From Halorhabdus amylolytica (lineage in GTDB: Archaea; Halobacteriota; Halobacteria; Halobacteriales; Haloarculaceae): 64,000 nt of DNA. Under the pieces are notes generated by a model. That model did no database searches. It had not been told where the DNA came from and saw only the letters and a program-made list of their open reading frames with translations. A program made the translations under genes and the position numbers. Shown one piece after another: positions 44,847 through 54,844 of this stretch. The stretch is taken from assembly GCF_004944975.1 (NCBI RefSeq), contig NZ_SPQG01000002.1, positions 214,591 to 278,590 of the forward strand, given 5' to 3'. Position 1 is the stretch's first letter. Every line of letters begins with the position of its first letter.

Positions 44847-46379
44847 ATGACGGACACCTACATTGGCGCGATCGACCAGGGGACGACCGGAACTCGCTTC
44901 ATGGTCTTCGACCACGAAGGACAGGTCGTCGCGAACGCCTACGAGACACACGAACAGCATTACCCCGAGCCCGGTTGGGTCGAACACGATCCCCTCGAGA
45001 TATGGGACAACACCAAAGAGGTCGTCAGCGAAGCCCTCGCGGACGCCGGGATCGACGCGGACCAGCTGGACGGGATCGGGATTACGAATCAACGCGAGAC
45101 GACCATCGTTTGGGATCGTGACACCGGCAAACCGATCCACAACGCGCTGGTCTGGCAGGACCGCCGCACGACCGATCGCGTCGAGGACCTCGAAGAGGCC
45201 GAGAAGATCGAGTGGATCCGCGGAAAGACCGGCCTGGAGGCCGACGCCTACTTCACGGCGACGAAAGCGGAGTGGCTCTTAGAGAACGCCGAACCGCTCA
45301 AGATGCAGAGTGCGCGCGCGGATGACCTCCACGACCGAGCCGAAGCCGGCGAACTCCTCCTCGGGACGCCCGACTCCTGGCTGGTCTACAACCTCACCGG
45401 CAATCACATCACGGACGTGACCAACGCGTCCCGGACGATGCTGTACAACATCCACGACCTGGCGTGGGACGACGACCTCCTCGCAGAGTTCGGCGTGCCC
45501 GAAACGATGCTCCCTGAGGTACGACCGTCCTCCGACGAGAACGTCTACGGGTACACTGATCCCGATGGTTTTCTCGGGGCGAAAATCCCCGTCGCGGGTG
45601 CGCTCGGTGACCAGCAAGCCGCACTGTTCGGCCAGACCTGCTTCGACGAGGGCGACGCGAAGAACACCTACGGGACCGGGTCGTTCTACCTGATGAACAC
45701 CGGAAATGAGGCCGTCGAATCCGATCACGGCCTCCTCACGACGATCGGCTTCCAGCGATCGGGCGAACCCGTCCAGTACGCCCTGGAAGGCTCAATCTTC
45801 GTCACGGGGGCAGCGATCGAGTGGCTCGAGGACGTCGACCTCATCAACAACGCCGCCCAGACGGCGGATCTTGCGCGGTCGGTCGACTCGACCGACGGCG
45901 TCTACATGGTGCCCGCGTTCACTGGCCTCGGCGCACCACACTGGGATGGCCGCGCACGCGGGACGATCGTCGGCATGACGCGGGGCACACAGAAAGAACA
46001 CATCGTTCGCGCGACGCTCGAATCGATCGGCTATCTGACCCGTGACGTCGCCGAAGCCATGGAGGCCGACTCGGGCATCGAGACGACGTCACTGAAGGTC
46101 GACGGCGGTGCCGTGAAGAACAACTTCCTGACACAGCTCCAGAGTGACATCATCCAGACCGAGATCGAACGACCGGAAGTCGACGAGACGACGGCGCTCG
46201 GAGCCGCCTACGCTGCCGGTCTCGCCGTCGGCTACTGGGAATCACTCGGGGAGCTCAGGAACAACTGGCAGCTCGATCGCCGGTTCAGCCCCGAGGTCGA
46301 CTCCGAGAAGGCCGATGCGATGTACAGTCGCTGGGACGACGCCGTCAGCCGCTCACTCGGGTGGGCAATGGAGGAGTGA
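44847..46379 (+). CDS. glpK: glycerol kinase
   Basis: Phosphorylates glycerol to glycerol 3-phosphate, feeding GlpABC. The 510-residue FGGY kinase has the N-terminal phosphate loop GAIDQGTTGTRFMVFD, GITNQRETTIVWDRDTGKPIHNALVWQDRR, the second signature GDQQAALFGQTCFDEGDAKNTYGTGSF, and KVDGGAVKNNFLTQLQSDI. Length is typical. glpF follows at 78 nt and is likely co-transcribed. Confidence 0.96.
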   Translation: MTDTYIGAIDQGTTGTRFMVFDHEGQVVANAYETHEQHYPEPGWVEHDPLEIWDNTKEVVSEALADAGIDADQLDGIGITNQRETTIVWDRDTGKPIHNALVWQDRRTTDRVEDLEEAEKIEWIRGKTGLEADAYFTATKAEWLLENAEPLKMQSARADDLHDRAEAGELLLGTPDSWLVYNLTGNHITDVTNASRTMLYNIHDLAWDDDLLAEFGVPETMLPEVRPSSDENVYGYTDPDGFLGAKIPVAGALGDQQAALFGQTCFDEGDAKNTYGTGSFYLMNTGNEAVESDHGLLTTIGFQRSGEPVQYALEGSIFVTGAAIEWLEDVDLINNAAQTADLARSVDSTDGVYMVPAFTGLGAPHWDGRARGTIVGMTRGTQKEHIVRATLESIGYLTRDVAEAMEADSGIETTSLKVDGGAVKNNFLTQLQSDIIQTEIERPEVDETTALGAAYAAGLAVGYWESLGELRNNWQLDRRFSPEVDSEKADAMYSRWDDAVSRSLGWAMEE

Positions 46380-46457
46380 CCGTGGCGGCTGGACTTCCCG
46401 ATCGCCCGTCCGTCGGCATCGGCGTGACAAAACGGCCATTCAACTGAACACCGAGCT

Positions 46458-47219
46458 ATGCATCCATACGTCGCAGAAGTCATCGGAACAGCGATCCTCA
46501 TTATCTTTGGCGGCGGCGTCGTCGCCAATGTCACGCTCAACAAGACAAAAGGAGGCGGCGGCGGCTGGATCGTCATCACGTGGGGATGGGCCATCGGGGT
46601 GTTTATGGGTGTGTTCACCATCAGCCAGGTCAGTGGCGGTCACATCAACCCGGCCGTGACGATCGGACTCGCTGCTGCCGGGTTGTTCGACTGGGCGCAG
46701 GTCCCTGCCTACATCGCTGCACAAACGCTCGGTGGATTTCTGGGTGGCATCACGGTGTGGCTGGCGTACAAAGACCAGTTCGCCGCAACCGAAGAGAAGC
46801 GCCTGCAACTCGAAATCTTCTCTACGATGCCCGAAATCCGGAACTACCCGGCCAACGTCCTCACCGAAGTCATCGGAACGTTCATATTGGTTTTCGGGGT
46901 CCTGTACATGGACGCCGCCGGGTTTGCTAATGCCATGACTGGGGAGATCCTCACGTCGATTACGATCGACGGCCAAGAGGTCGGCTTCGGTCTCGGAGCA
47001 CTGTCGGCCCTTCCGGTCGCGCTGGTTGTTCTCGGTATCGGGCTATCGTTAGGTGGACCCACCGGCTACGCCATCAACCCCGCACGTGACCTCGGACCGC
47101 GCATCGCACACAGGGTCCTCCCGATCGAGGGATCGTCAGGGTGGTCCTACGCCTGGGTGCCGATCGTAGGACCGATCCTGGGCGCGCTCCTCGCCGCCGG
47201 GCTCTATCACGTACTATGA
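46458..47219 (+). CDS. glpF: glycerol facilitator/aquaporin (MIP family)
   Basis: A 253-residue membrane channel with six hydrophobic segments and both half-helix signatures: GGHINPAVTIG (first NPA) and YAINPARDLGPR (second NPA). GGGWIVITWGWAIGVFMGVF and a C-terminal GSSGWSYAWVPIVGPILGALLAAGLYHVL complete the fold. The Asp after the second NPA (NPARD) is the mark of the glyceroporin branch. It sits after glpK, matching uptake coupled to phosphorylation. Confidence 0.93.
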   Translation: MHPYVAEVIGTAILIIFGGGVVANVTLNKTKGGGGGWIVITWGWAIGVFMGVFTISQVSGGHINPAVTIGLAAAGLFDWAQVPAYIAAQTLGGFLGGITVWLAYKDQFAATEEKRLQLEIFSTMPEIRNYPANVLTEVIGTFILVFGVLYMDAAGFANAMTGEILTSITIDGQEVGFGLGALSALPVALVVLGIGLSLGGPTGYAINPARDLGPRIAHRVLPIEGSSGWSYAWVPIVGPILGALLAAGLYHVL

Positions 47220-47455
47220 GCGGACAACGATCGAACGAGTCCCACTGTACTCCCCGTTGCGCGGTACTGATAGCGTCGAATCCGCCGACCCCGCACATAG
47301 AACACTCCCCGAGCCCGTATCCACGTTCAGAGGTCGTGACAGTCGGCGTTTCGACCGGCCCGAATACACGTCTCGCAGCCGCGGGGCGGTCAGCCGTCAA
47401 ACCGGAGCGGTTTTTATCGGGAGTCAAAAATCATACGGAAACAGCGTAGCGATCT

Positions 47456-48619
47456 ATGGACATCGAGACGCGAATCAGACGACGACGACGGCGCGGGGCC
47501 GACCAGACGCTCGTCCTCGACTACGACCTCCTCAATCCAGCCGCCCACGTCTCGGAGCCGAACGGCCGCGGGCCGATTGTCGAACGCGTTCTCGATCACC
47601 TCGATCCCGCTTTCGACGAGTCGCTCCCGTCCGACGTCTACGTCTGGGGGCCACCGGGCAGCGGCAAGTCGGCCGTCGTCTCCGCGCTGTTTTCCCGACT
47701 GGAGGCACCGGCGACCCAGCCGCGAACGGCGATTCGAACGACGACGCGAGCACAGAGCGCCGAACTTCCCCGGTTCGTCTACGTGAACGCTCGTCAAGCA
47801 AACAGCGAGTTCAAGCTGTATCGTCACGTCCTCGACGGCGTGACCGACGGCGACGCTCCCACGAAAGGGATCAGCACGGACGACCTTGTCTCTGAGCTCC
47901 GATCGGTGCTCTCGGAGTTCGTGGGGGCCGTGGTCGCGGTGGATCACGCCGACGAATTCGAGCCCTCGCCGACAGCTGTCCGTTCGAATTTGGAAACGCT
48001 CAACGATCCGATTTCGACCGTGTTGGTCGGTCGGACGCCACCGAGTAACGTCGATGGGTTCGGAGACATCGCTGAAATCGAGATCCCCGGCTACAGTCAG
48101 CAGGTGTTGATTGACGTGTTGATGACCCGCGGCTCGTCCGGACTGACACAGGACGCACTCGCGTACGACCAGAGCCGGCGAATCGCCGCCTGGGCGGGCG
48201 GGAACGCACACGACGCGCTCGCAGCGCTGTTCAGCGCGGCAGTCATCGCAGAAGACGATGGTGTACAGAAAGTCCGAAGCGAGGACGTTACGGCGGGAAT
48301 CGACACCGTTCCGCGGGGCGGGACATCTCTCGGTGTCGTCTTGACGCTGCCGTCGAACCGACAGCGCGTGTTACGGGCGTTTCTGGACCTCGAGGCCGAT
48401 CGACGCTCGACGGTCACCGCGACCACCGAGGCAATCGCGGACTCCGCACGAGTCGACCTCTCGGCCGGGACTGTCAAGCGGATTCTCTATGAACTCGCAG
48501 ACATCGGCGTCTTTGATCGCGTTACCACCGATCAGACGACCGGTCACGGCCGCCCGCCGAGCCGCCTCGAACCGCGATTCCCGACACTTCCCTTTCAGAA
48601 ACTATACGAGCCCCATTGA
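47456..48619 (+). CDS. Cdc6/Orc1-like AAA ATPase, divergent
   Basis: A 387-residue protein with a Walker A motif VWGPPGSGKSAVV (about residue 65), a Walker-B-like VVAVDHADEF, a sensor region TVLVGRTPP, an AAA lid (RRIAAWAGGNAHDALAALFSAA) and a C-terminal winged-helix-like part (RVLRAFLDLEADRRSTVTATTEAIAD...LSAGTVKRILYELADIGVF). This is the Orc1/Cdc6 layout, but the Walker B DE is replaced by DHAD and upstream DNA shows no origin repeats. It may be a paralogue with another role, such as a regulator. A basic N-terminal RIRRRRRR run is notable. Confidence 0.7.
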   Translation: MDIETRIRRRRRRGADQTLVLDYDLLNPAAHVSEPNGRGPIVERVLDHLDPAFDESLPSDVYVWGPPGSGKSAVVSALFSRLEAPATQPRTAIRTTTRAQSAELPRFVYVNARQANSEFKLYRHVLDGVTDGDAPTKGISTDDLVSELRSVLSEFVGAVVAVDHADEFEPSPTAVRSNLETLNDPISTVLVGRTPPSNVDGFGDIAEIEIPGYSQQVLIDVLMTRGSSGLTQDALAYDQSRRIAAWAGGNAHDALAALFSAAVIAEDDGVQKVRSEDVTAGIDTVPRGGTSLGVVLTLPSNRQRVLRAFLDLEADRRSTVTATTEAIADSARVDLSAGTVKRILYELADIGVFDRVTTDQTTGHGRPPSRLEPRFPTLPFQKLYEPH

Positions 48620-48741
48620 CATCCTCGCCGACGGGTTTCTCGTCTGCGTGTGCAGACCGCTGTCCTCCTCGAGGACGAAAACTCTGCTCGTGAACGTTGG
48701 AAACTATTTTGATGCCGCCCTGAGAATTTTACTAAAAGATA

Positions 48742-49611
48742 ATGTATAATCGAATTCTCTTCCCGATCGGCGACACGGACGGGCCCGCAGAAGTACTCCA
48801 GCACGCCGGTGATATCGCCCAGCACCTCGGCGGTGAGATCCGGTTGTTGCACGTCGCCGACACCGAACGATACGGCACTGCATCGACCGACCAGGACGTC
48901 ATCGACGGACTCCTCCGACGTGGTGAGGAGATCGTCGAGGACGCCGGTGAGACGCTTGCTGCCCTCGACGTCGAGTACAGTACCGACGTCGTCCAAGGCA
49001 GTCCGGCGCAGACAATCGTCGAGTACGCCACCGAGTACGACTACGACCTGATCGTGATGCCAACCCACGGGCGCGACGGACTTGCGCGGTACTTGCTCGG
49101 CAGCGTCACCGAGAAGGTAGTCCGGCTCGCGACAGTCCCGGTCCTGACCGCGCGCATAGCGAAAGGGGAGACGTTCGCGTTCCCCTACGAGCACATTCTG
49201 GTTCCGACTGACGGGAGCGATATCGCCGAGCGGGCCGCCAAGCACGCCCTGGATCTCGCGGTAGCCACGGACGCAACCGTCCACGCCCTCTCGGTCGTCG
49301 AGGCAGCCGAACTCGGCACCTACCTCAGTGGCGACGAGCCAGGCGAGTTCAATCAGGAAGCACAGGATGCAGTCGCCGACATCGCCACAATGGCACAATC
49401 ACGCGACGTCGAAGTCACGACGCACCTCGAGATCGGCTCGCCCAACGACGGGATTCTCGCAGCCATCGAAGAGCTCGACTGTCAAGTCGTCACAATGGGA
49501 ACGACCGGCCGCCGTGGCGTCAAGCGGATCTTGCTGGGCAGCGCCGCCGAAAAAACTGTCCGAACCTCACCCGTTCCAGTCGTGACCGTTCGGGGCGAAA
49601 GCGAGGAGTGA
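48742..49611 (+). CDS. tandem-domain universal stress protein
   Basis: A 289-residue protein made of two UspA domains. Domain 1 (about 1-145) starts MYNRILFPIGDTDG and ends with GRDGLARYLLGSVTEKVVRLATVPVLTAR; domain 2 (about 150-289) starts YEHILVPTDGSDIAERA and ends GTTGRRGVKRILLGSAAEKTVRTSPVPVVTVRG. Both keep the G-x2-G-x9-G-S nucleotide loop or a close form. It may form an intramolecular dimer. Role in stress survival is inferred. Confidence 0.92.
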   Translation: MYNRILFPIGDTDGPAEVLQHAGDIAQHLGGEIRLLHVADTERYGTASTDQDVIDGLLRRGEEIVEDAGETLAALDVEYSTDVVQGSPAQTIVEYATEYDYDLIVMPTHGRDGLARYLLGSVTEKVVRLATVPVLTARIAKGETFAFPYEHILVPTDGSDIAERAAKHALDLAVATDATVHALSVVEAAELGTYLSGDEPGEFNQEAQDAVADIATMAQSRDVEVTTHLEIGSPNDGILAAIEELDCQVVTMGTTGRRGVKRILLGSAAEKTVRTSPVPVVTVRGESEE

Positions 49612-49747
49612 CGGACGGATATCCACAGGGAAACAGCAGCCGACGCGTTCAAGACTGCAGCCGGCTAGACCAATGACGGAGAACCATTCACAGAGGAGAA
49701 TTTCGGCGGTCCAACGTCGGATTCCCCGAACGGGAGAACGGACGAAA

Positions 49748-50722
49748 TCAGTCTTGCAGCTTCCGACGGTCGCCGGTCCCTTCCGTCAGGGAACTGGCGA
49801 GAGCGCCCTTCAGAACGACGTCATCACCGAGTGTCGTGAGTTTGATCTCGGGGACGTTGCCAAAGACCATCCCTGGCAGACGTTCCCTGACCTTCTCGAC
49901 GACCAGTTCGGGGTTGTTCTCGGCGACTGCGCCGCCGATGTAGATCACCAGCGGCGCGTACGCCTGGACGACGTTGGCGACGCCCATCGCGTTGAACCTG
50001 GCCAGGCGATCGATGAACGCGTCGGCGAACTCGTCCTCGCCTGCGTACTCGAAGAGGTCGGGGGCAGTAAAGTCGGCGGACATGACCGGCATGTCAGTGT
50101 CCCAGTCGCCAGCCTGGTAGAACTCCCTGGCGTATCGCGGGATGTTCTGGCCCGACGCGTACGCCTCCCAGTGTCCGTCCTGACCACAGCCACAGGACAT
50201 CTCTCCCTCCGGATCGAGCGTCATGTGTCCGACTTCGCCCGCGTTGCCGTCCCAGCCGGCGAGGACGTGTCCGTCGGTACAGACACCGGCGCCGATTCCC
50301 GTCGAGATGGTGAGATACACCATGTCGTCCGGGTTACGATCGCTGTGGAAGCGTTCGCCGATCACGCCGGCGATCCCGTCGTTGTGGAGGTAGACTTCGT
50401 CCGTCTCGGTCAGATTGCCGATCGGGCCGGTGAGCGGGATCTTATCGATTGTGTCCGGGAGGTTCGCCGGGCTCCCGATGGCGCCTTCCGCGAGGTTGAG
50501 CGGGCCGACCGACCCGATTCCGACAGCCGTGAGTTCCGTCGGATCGACGCCCGCATTGTCGGCAGCGCCTCGTAACGTGTTCAGAACCCCTTCAGTGACG
50601 TCGATCCCGGTCGGTCCCTGCGGAGTTTCCTGACGGTTTCGCCCCAGTTCCTCGCCGGCTTCGTCGCCGACGATCGCCCGTACGTACGTCGCACCGATGT
50701 CGATCCCAGCATATACGGCCAT
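49748..50722 (-). CDS. ROK-family sugar kinase, glucokinase-like
   Basis: A 324-residue ROK kinase, probably phosphorylating glucose or another hexose released by the glycosidases nearby. The N-terminal phosphate loop is GIDIGATYVRAIVGDEAGE; VYLHNDGIAGVIGERF holds the catalytic Asp (DG), LTISTGIGAGVCTDGHVLAGWDGNAGEVGHMTLDPEG holds the zinc His, and MSCGCGQDGHWEAYASG is a zinc-cluster variant. There is no N-terminal winged-helix, so it is a kinase and not an Nag/Xyl repressor. Pyruvate kinase is the next gene upstream on the same strand (143-nt gap). Confidence 0.88.
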   Translation of the reverse strand: MAVYAGIDIGATYVRAIVGDEAGEELGRNRQETPQGPTGIDVTEGVLNTLRGAADNAGVDPTELTAVGIGSVGPLNLAEGAIGSPANLPDTIDKIPLTGPIGNLTETDEVYLHNDGIAGVIGERFHSDRNPDDMVYLTISTGIGAGVCTDGHVLAGWDGNAGEVGHMTLDPEGEMSCGCGQDGHWEAYASGQNIPRYAREFYQAGDWDTDMPVMSADFTAPDLFEYAGEDEFADAFIDRLARFNAMGVANVVQAYAPLVIYIGGAVAENNPELVVEKVRERLPGMVFGNVPEIKLTTLGDDVVLKGALASSLTEGTGDRRKLQD

Positions 50723-50865
50723 TTGCTTGGACAGATGGCGGTGTGATACTTAACTGCACATATTCGCATCGGACCGGAACGTCAGGTTTTCACGCTCAAC
50801 GTGGACCGATTGTCCGGATCGAAAAGCTGGACTGAGTGGTCGGAGTCGATGGAGAAGAGAACCGA

Positions 50866-52614
50866 TCAGTCCTCGCGGGTTCCCAGAGGACCCTTGTAGA
50901 CGACACCGCGTTCTCCGTCGAGAGTCACAGTCGTTCCGTCCGGGAGATCGTCGGGTAGCGTGACGTCGCTCACTGTCGGCATGTCCTGCTGGCGGCCGAC
51001 GACCGCGGCATGACCACGCCGGTCGGCGTGGCCGTCGATGATGCCCGCGAGCTTGGCGGGATCGCCCGCGAGCTCGCCGTCGAAATCGGCGGGGACCGCG
51101 AGGATCGCACCCTCGGGGACGCTGCCGAGGTCACCGTCGGTCGTCCTGACGAGTTCCCCGGTAACCAGCCCCTCGACGATGGGCTGGCCGGAGGCGACGG
51201 TCTCGGCCGCTACGTGGACCTTCAGCATGTTCGAAGTGTTTACGCCTTCGAGTTCGGTCATCATCCCCGAGATCACGACGACGGTGTCGCCGTTCTCGGC
51301 GATGCCGGTGTCCAGAGCGGATTGGACGGCGTTCCGGACGATCGCGTCCGCACCCTGCGTGGTGAAGGGAGCCGTCGTCGGATAGATACCCCGCGAGAGG
51401 GCGAGTTGACGGCGGACCCGATCGCTGGGTGTGGAGGCGATGATCGGGATCGAGGGGTGGTACTTGGCGACTTTCAACGCCGTGTATCCCGACTCGCTGG
51501 CCGCGACGACCGCCTCGGCGTCGATGTCTTCCGAGAGCGTTCGGGCTGCGTGGGCCAGTGCGTCCGTCCGGGTCTTATCCGAGTCCGGAACCCGCTGTTC
51601 GCGCAGTTCCGCGTACTCTTGACTCTGTTCGACCTCGTTGACGATGTCGGCCATCGTCGCGACGACGCGGGCCGGGTGCTCGCCGATGGCCGTCTCACCG
51701 GAGAGCATCACTGCGTCCGTCCCGTCGAAGATTGCGTTGGCCACGTCTGAGGCCTCCGCGCGCGTCGGCCGGCGGGACTCCTCCATCGAGTCGAGCATCT
51801 CCGTCGCCGTGATGACCGGGACGCCCGCCTCGTTGCACTGCCGGATGATCCGTTTCTGATACAGCGGCACCTCTTCGAGGGGCAACTCGACCCCGAGGTC
51901 CCCGCGGGCGACCATCACGCCGTAAGATGCCTCGATGATACTGTCCAGGTTATCGACGGCACCTTTGCGCTCGACCTTCGAGATGACCGGGACTTCGGTC
52001 CCTTCCTCCTCGAGGAAATCGGCTATCTTGCGGACGTCGTCGCCGTCACGGACGAAACTTGCCGCCACGAGGTCGACTTCCTTCTCTGCGGCGACTTCGA
52101 GTTCCGTCCGGTCCTGCTCGGTCGGGAACGGGAGTCCGAGTTCCACACCGGGGACGTTGACTCCCTTGCGAGCGCCGAGTTCACCGCCGTTCTCGACGTG
52201 AGCGTAGACGTCCCCGTCTTCGACCTTCTCGACCGTGGTTTCGATGCGCCCATCGTCGAGTAAGACGCTATCGCCCGCTTCCACGACGGAGATGTCGACT
52301 GACAGCCCCACTTCCTCCGGGGTCGCGTCGTTGCCCTTGTAGAACCGGACTGTCGTGCCCGCCTCGAGTTCGATCGGGTCGCGGATCGCCGCGGTCCGCA
52401 CTTCCGGGCCAGGGATGTCGTGCATGACCGCGAGGGACTTGTCCAGTTCCGCGTCGACCTCGCGGATGCGGTCGATCATCGTCCGCCGGTGTTCCGGCGA
52501 ACCGTGACTGGCGTTGAGTCGCGCGACCGACATGCCGGCCTCGGCCAGTTCCTTGATCTCCTCTTTCGACTCCGATGCAGGTCCGAGCGTACAGACGATC
52601 TTGGCGTTTCGCAT
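50866..52614 (-). CDS. pyk: pyruvate kinase with C-terminal PEP-utiliser-like domain
   Basis: Converts PEP and ADP to pyruvate and ATP. The 582-residue protein has the MRNAKIVCTLGPAS start, the substrate loop ARLNASHGSPEHR, the catalytic Lys motif VISKVERKGAVDNLDSIIEASYGVMVARGDLGVELP, ATEMLDSM and DAVMLSGETAIGEHP. An extra C-terminal region (about 475-582, with a catalytic-like His in DRRGHAAVVGRQQDMPTVSDV) matches the PEP-utiliser mobile domain seen in some long pyruvate kinases. The 5' flank is the 356-nt spacer shared with the PEBP gene. Confidence 0.95.
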   Translation of the reverse strand: MRNAKIVCTLGPASESKEEIKELAEAGMSVARLNASHGSPEHRRTMIDRIREVDAELDKSLAVMHDIPGPEVRTAAIRDPIELEAGTTVRFYKGNDATPEEVGLSVDISVVEAGDSVLLDDGRIETTVEKVEDGDVYAHVENGGELGARKGVNVPGVELGLPFPTEQDRTELEVAAEKEVDLVAASFVRDGDDVRKIADFLEEEGTEVPVISKVERKGAVDNLDSIIEASYGVMVARGDLGVELPLEEVPLYQKRIIRQCNEAGVPVITATEMLDSMEESRRPTRAEASDVANAIFDGTDAVMLSGETAIGEHPARVVATMADIVNEVEQSQEYAELREQRVPDSDKTRTDALAHAARTLSEDIDAEAVVAASESGYTALKVAKYHPSIPIIASTPSDRVRRQLALSRGIYPTTAPFTTQGADAIVRNAVQSALDTGIAENGDTVVVISGMMTELEGVNTSNMLKVHVAAETVASGQPIVEGLVTGELVRTTDGDLGSVPEGAILAVPADFDGELAGDPAKLAGIIDGHADRRGHAAVVGRQQDMPTVSDVTLPDDLPDGTTVTLDGERGVVYKGPLGTRED

Positions 52615-52970
52615 TTGTTAGTTCCCCCTTCGGGAGGGTGACGGCCACCGGTCGCTTTCGGTGCTCGCCATGTCTAGAGGGCTCTGTCCCCCAGGGATAT
52701 GAAACTTATCAGAGCGATCTGATACGGCAATAATTACCACAAAGGGTCGTGGTATGTGTGCTCCAACCGCGGATTCATTGCCGAAAACATCAGCGTATAC
52801 TCATATGCGGATCCCACGTAGGAAATTATACGTACCTGGTTCGACTGAGAGACCTATCCGGATCCTGGTTGTATGTGTTTCCGTATGTGTCTGCCGGGAG
52901 GTAGTATTTTAACGTGGGAAGTCGAATTTCCGGACGCCACGGGTTCGCGATCTCGCCCGTGGGAATCGCG
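52615..52970. promoter_or_regulatory. divergent pyk/PEBP intergenic region
   Basis: No gene is seen in these 356 nt. An AT-rich stretch (about 52700-52745) precedes pyk on the minus strand and a TATTTTAA box (about 52907-52914) lies upstream of the PEBP gene. A long antisense frame at 52826-53236 is not acidic and does not look coding. Confidence 0.5.
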
Positions 52971-53423
52971 ATGTCATCGTTCACGATACGCAGCCCTGCG
53001 TTCGACGACGGGGCACCGATCCCGGAGGAGTACGGATACACCGAACGAAACGTCAACCCGCCGCTTTCGTTGGCTGGGGTGCCGGATGACACGGAGTCGC
53101 TGGCGGTCGTGATGGACGATCCGGACGCTCTCGAACCCGCGGGGAAGATCTGGGACCACTGGGTCGTCTGGAACGTCCCGCCGGACGTCACAACGATTCC
53201 GGAGGAGTACGACGTTGCGGACGGTGAGGGACGCAACGACTTCGGCGAGCGTGGTTATGGTGGTCCGAACCCGCCTGACGGCCGCCACACTTACCGGTTC
53301 GTCGCGTACGCTCTGGACACGACGCTGTCTCTGCAACCAGGTGCGACGAAAGACGATCTCGAGTCTGCCATCGAGGGACACGTTCTTGCCGAGGACATGC
53401 TGGAGGGGACCTACGTGCCCTGA
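52971..53423 (+). CDS. PEBP family protein (YbhB/YbcL-like)
   Basis: A 150-residue phosphatidylethanolamine-binding-protein fold. The family pattern is clear: FTIRSPAFDDGAPIPEEYGYTERNVNPPLSL, LAVVMDDPDALEPAGKIWDHWVVWNVPPD (the conserved Asp-Pro-Asp and His-Trp), and NPPDGRHTYRFVAYALDT. Archaeal members have no agreed function. The ATG at 52971 is chosen over an upstream in-frame ATG because conserved residues begin here. trxB follows on the same strand. Confidence 0.9.
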   Translation: MSSFTIRSPAFDDGAPIPEEYGYTERNVNPPLSLAGVPDDTESLAVVMDDPDALEPAGKIWDHWVVWNVPPDVTTIPEEYDVADGEGRNDFGERGYGGPNPPDGRHTYRFVAYALDTTLSLQPGATKDDLESAIEGHVLAEDMLEGTYVP

Positions 53424-53491
53424 TCGTGACACGCGGACGAGCCGTGTCATTACCCGCGGGCGCAAGCTACAAACGCCATCCTCCAGTACAG

Positions 53492-54550
53492 ATGTCTATG
53501 ACTGCAAACCCAGCCCACCGCCGGTTGGTCATCGCCGGTTCGGGTATCGCGGGGTTGACGGCAGCCACCTACGCGGCCCGCGCGAACAATGATCCTCTCG
53601 TCCTGGAGGGAGACGAACCGGGCGGACAACTCACCCTGACGACCGACGTGGCGAACTATCCGGGGTTTCCCGACGGCATCGACGGGACGGAACTGGTCAA
53701 CCGCATGAAAGAGCAGGCAAAGAGCTTCGGTGCCGAGGTCGAGAACGGCGTCGTCGAATCGATCGACGACGACTCGCGGCCCTTCCGCGTCGAGCTCTCG
53801 GACGGGACGGTCTACACCTGCGACGCCTTCATCGCCGCCAGCGGTGCCAGCGCGCGCACCCTCGGTATCCCCGGCGAGGGCGAACTCATGGGGTACGGCG
53901 TTTCGACGTGTGCGACCTGTGACGGGGCGTTCTTCCGCGACGAGGACATGCTCGTGATCGGCGGCGGCGACGCAGCGATGGAGGAAGCCTCCTTTCTGAC
54001 GAAGTTCGCAGACACGGTCTATCTGGCACACCGACGCGAGCAGTTCCGCGCGGAAGACTATTGGGTCGACCGGATCATGGAACACGTCGATGCAGGCGAC
54101 GTCGAGATCATGCGCAACACCGAGGCCGTCGAGATCCACGGCTCCCGCGAGGAGGGGATCGAGAGCGTCTCGCTGGTTCGCCACCCCGAAGGACATCCCA
54201 CGGAGAAGCTCGACTCGGAACGAGCTGACGAGGTCGAGCACTTCGAACAGGATGTCGGGGCGGTGTTCCTCGCGATCGGTCACACGCCAAACACCGAGTA
54301 TCTGGAGGGAACTGACGTCGAACTCGACGAGACGGGCTACATCCACACGCAGGGTGGCCGCGGCGCCGGCCAGACCGAGACAGCCGTCCCCGGCATCTTC
54401 GGGGCTGGTGACGTGGTCGATCACCACTACCAGCAGGCGATCACCGCCGGCGGGATGGGGTCGAAGGCTGCCCTAGACGCTGACGACTTCCTCGAAGACG
54501 AGGGCGAGGCTGCCTCAGCCGAGGCCAGCGTTGCCGAGAGCGACGACTGA
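53492..54550 (+). CDS. trxB: thioredoxin reductase-like flavoprotein
   Basis: A 352-residue FAD/NAD(P)H disulfide reductase. The FAD motif is LVIAGSGIAGLTAATYAARA, then LEGDEPGGQLTLTTDVANYPGFPDGI; the redox-active disulfide is Cys140 and Cys143 in STCATCDGAFFRDED; the NAD(P)H motif MLVIGGGDAAMEEASFL follows, and FGAGDVVDHHYQQAITAGGMGSKAALDADDFL closes the FAD domain. ATG codons at 53492 and 53498 are both possible. An acidic Glu/Ala-rich tail is halophile-typical. It would keep thioredoxin or MsrA-like partners reduced; msrA lies 1.5 kb downstream. Confidence 0.93.
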   Translation: MSMTANPAHRRLVIAGSGIAGLTAATYAARANNDPLVLEGDEPGGQLTLTTDVANYPGFPDGIDGTELVNRMKEQAKSFGAEVENGVVESIDDDSRPFRVELSDGTVYTCDAFIAASGASARTLGIPGEGELMGYGVSTCATCDGAFFRDEDMLVIGGGDAAMEEASFLTKFADTVYLAHRREQFRAEDYWVDRIMEHVDAGDVEIMRNTEAVEIHGSREEGIESVSLVRHPEGHPTEKLDSERADEVEHFEQDVGAVFLAIGHTPNTEYLEGTDVELDETGYIHTQGGRGAGQTETAVPGIFGAGDVVDHHYQQAITAGGMGSKAALDADDFLEDEGEAASAEASVAESDD

Positions 54551-54814
54551 GTGCGACCGGCCTTCGATCTTGCTGTCTCGAACTGGGCGTGCAGGTATTA
54601 TAGACGATGGAGTTGTCATATATCGCTCGTGGAGATGGCTCGCTACGGAAATCGGAATGTCATCGAACGCCTTTCTGAGAACTGAAGCGCCGAATATCGT
54701 CGTTTTCGAACTGCTTCAGCCACGCCGATCCTGAAACAGTTGCATCGTGGCCCCAAGCCTTCGCTCGATGGCACAATGATACAAACTAAACACTACCAAA
54801 CAGAAATGCCAACT

Positions 54815-54824
54815 ATTTATATAA
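54815..54824 (+). promoter_or_regulatory. TATA box of the GH43 gene
   Basis: TATTTATATA lies about 26 nt before the ATG at 54845 in an otherwise AT-rich stretch. The spacing fits a leaderless transcript and decides the GH43 start over in-frame codons at 54740-54806. Confidence 0.7.
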
Positions 54825-54844
54825 CCGACAGGAATGTTTTGGGT

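Noticed and set aside
47220..47455. Possible replication origin upstream of the Cdc6-like gene
   Set aside because: No origin-recognition-box repeats or AT-rich unwinding element visible.
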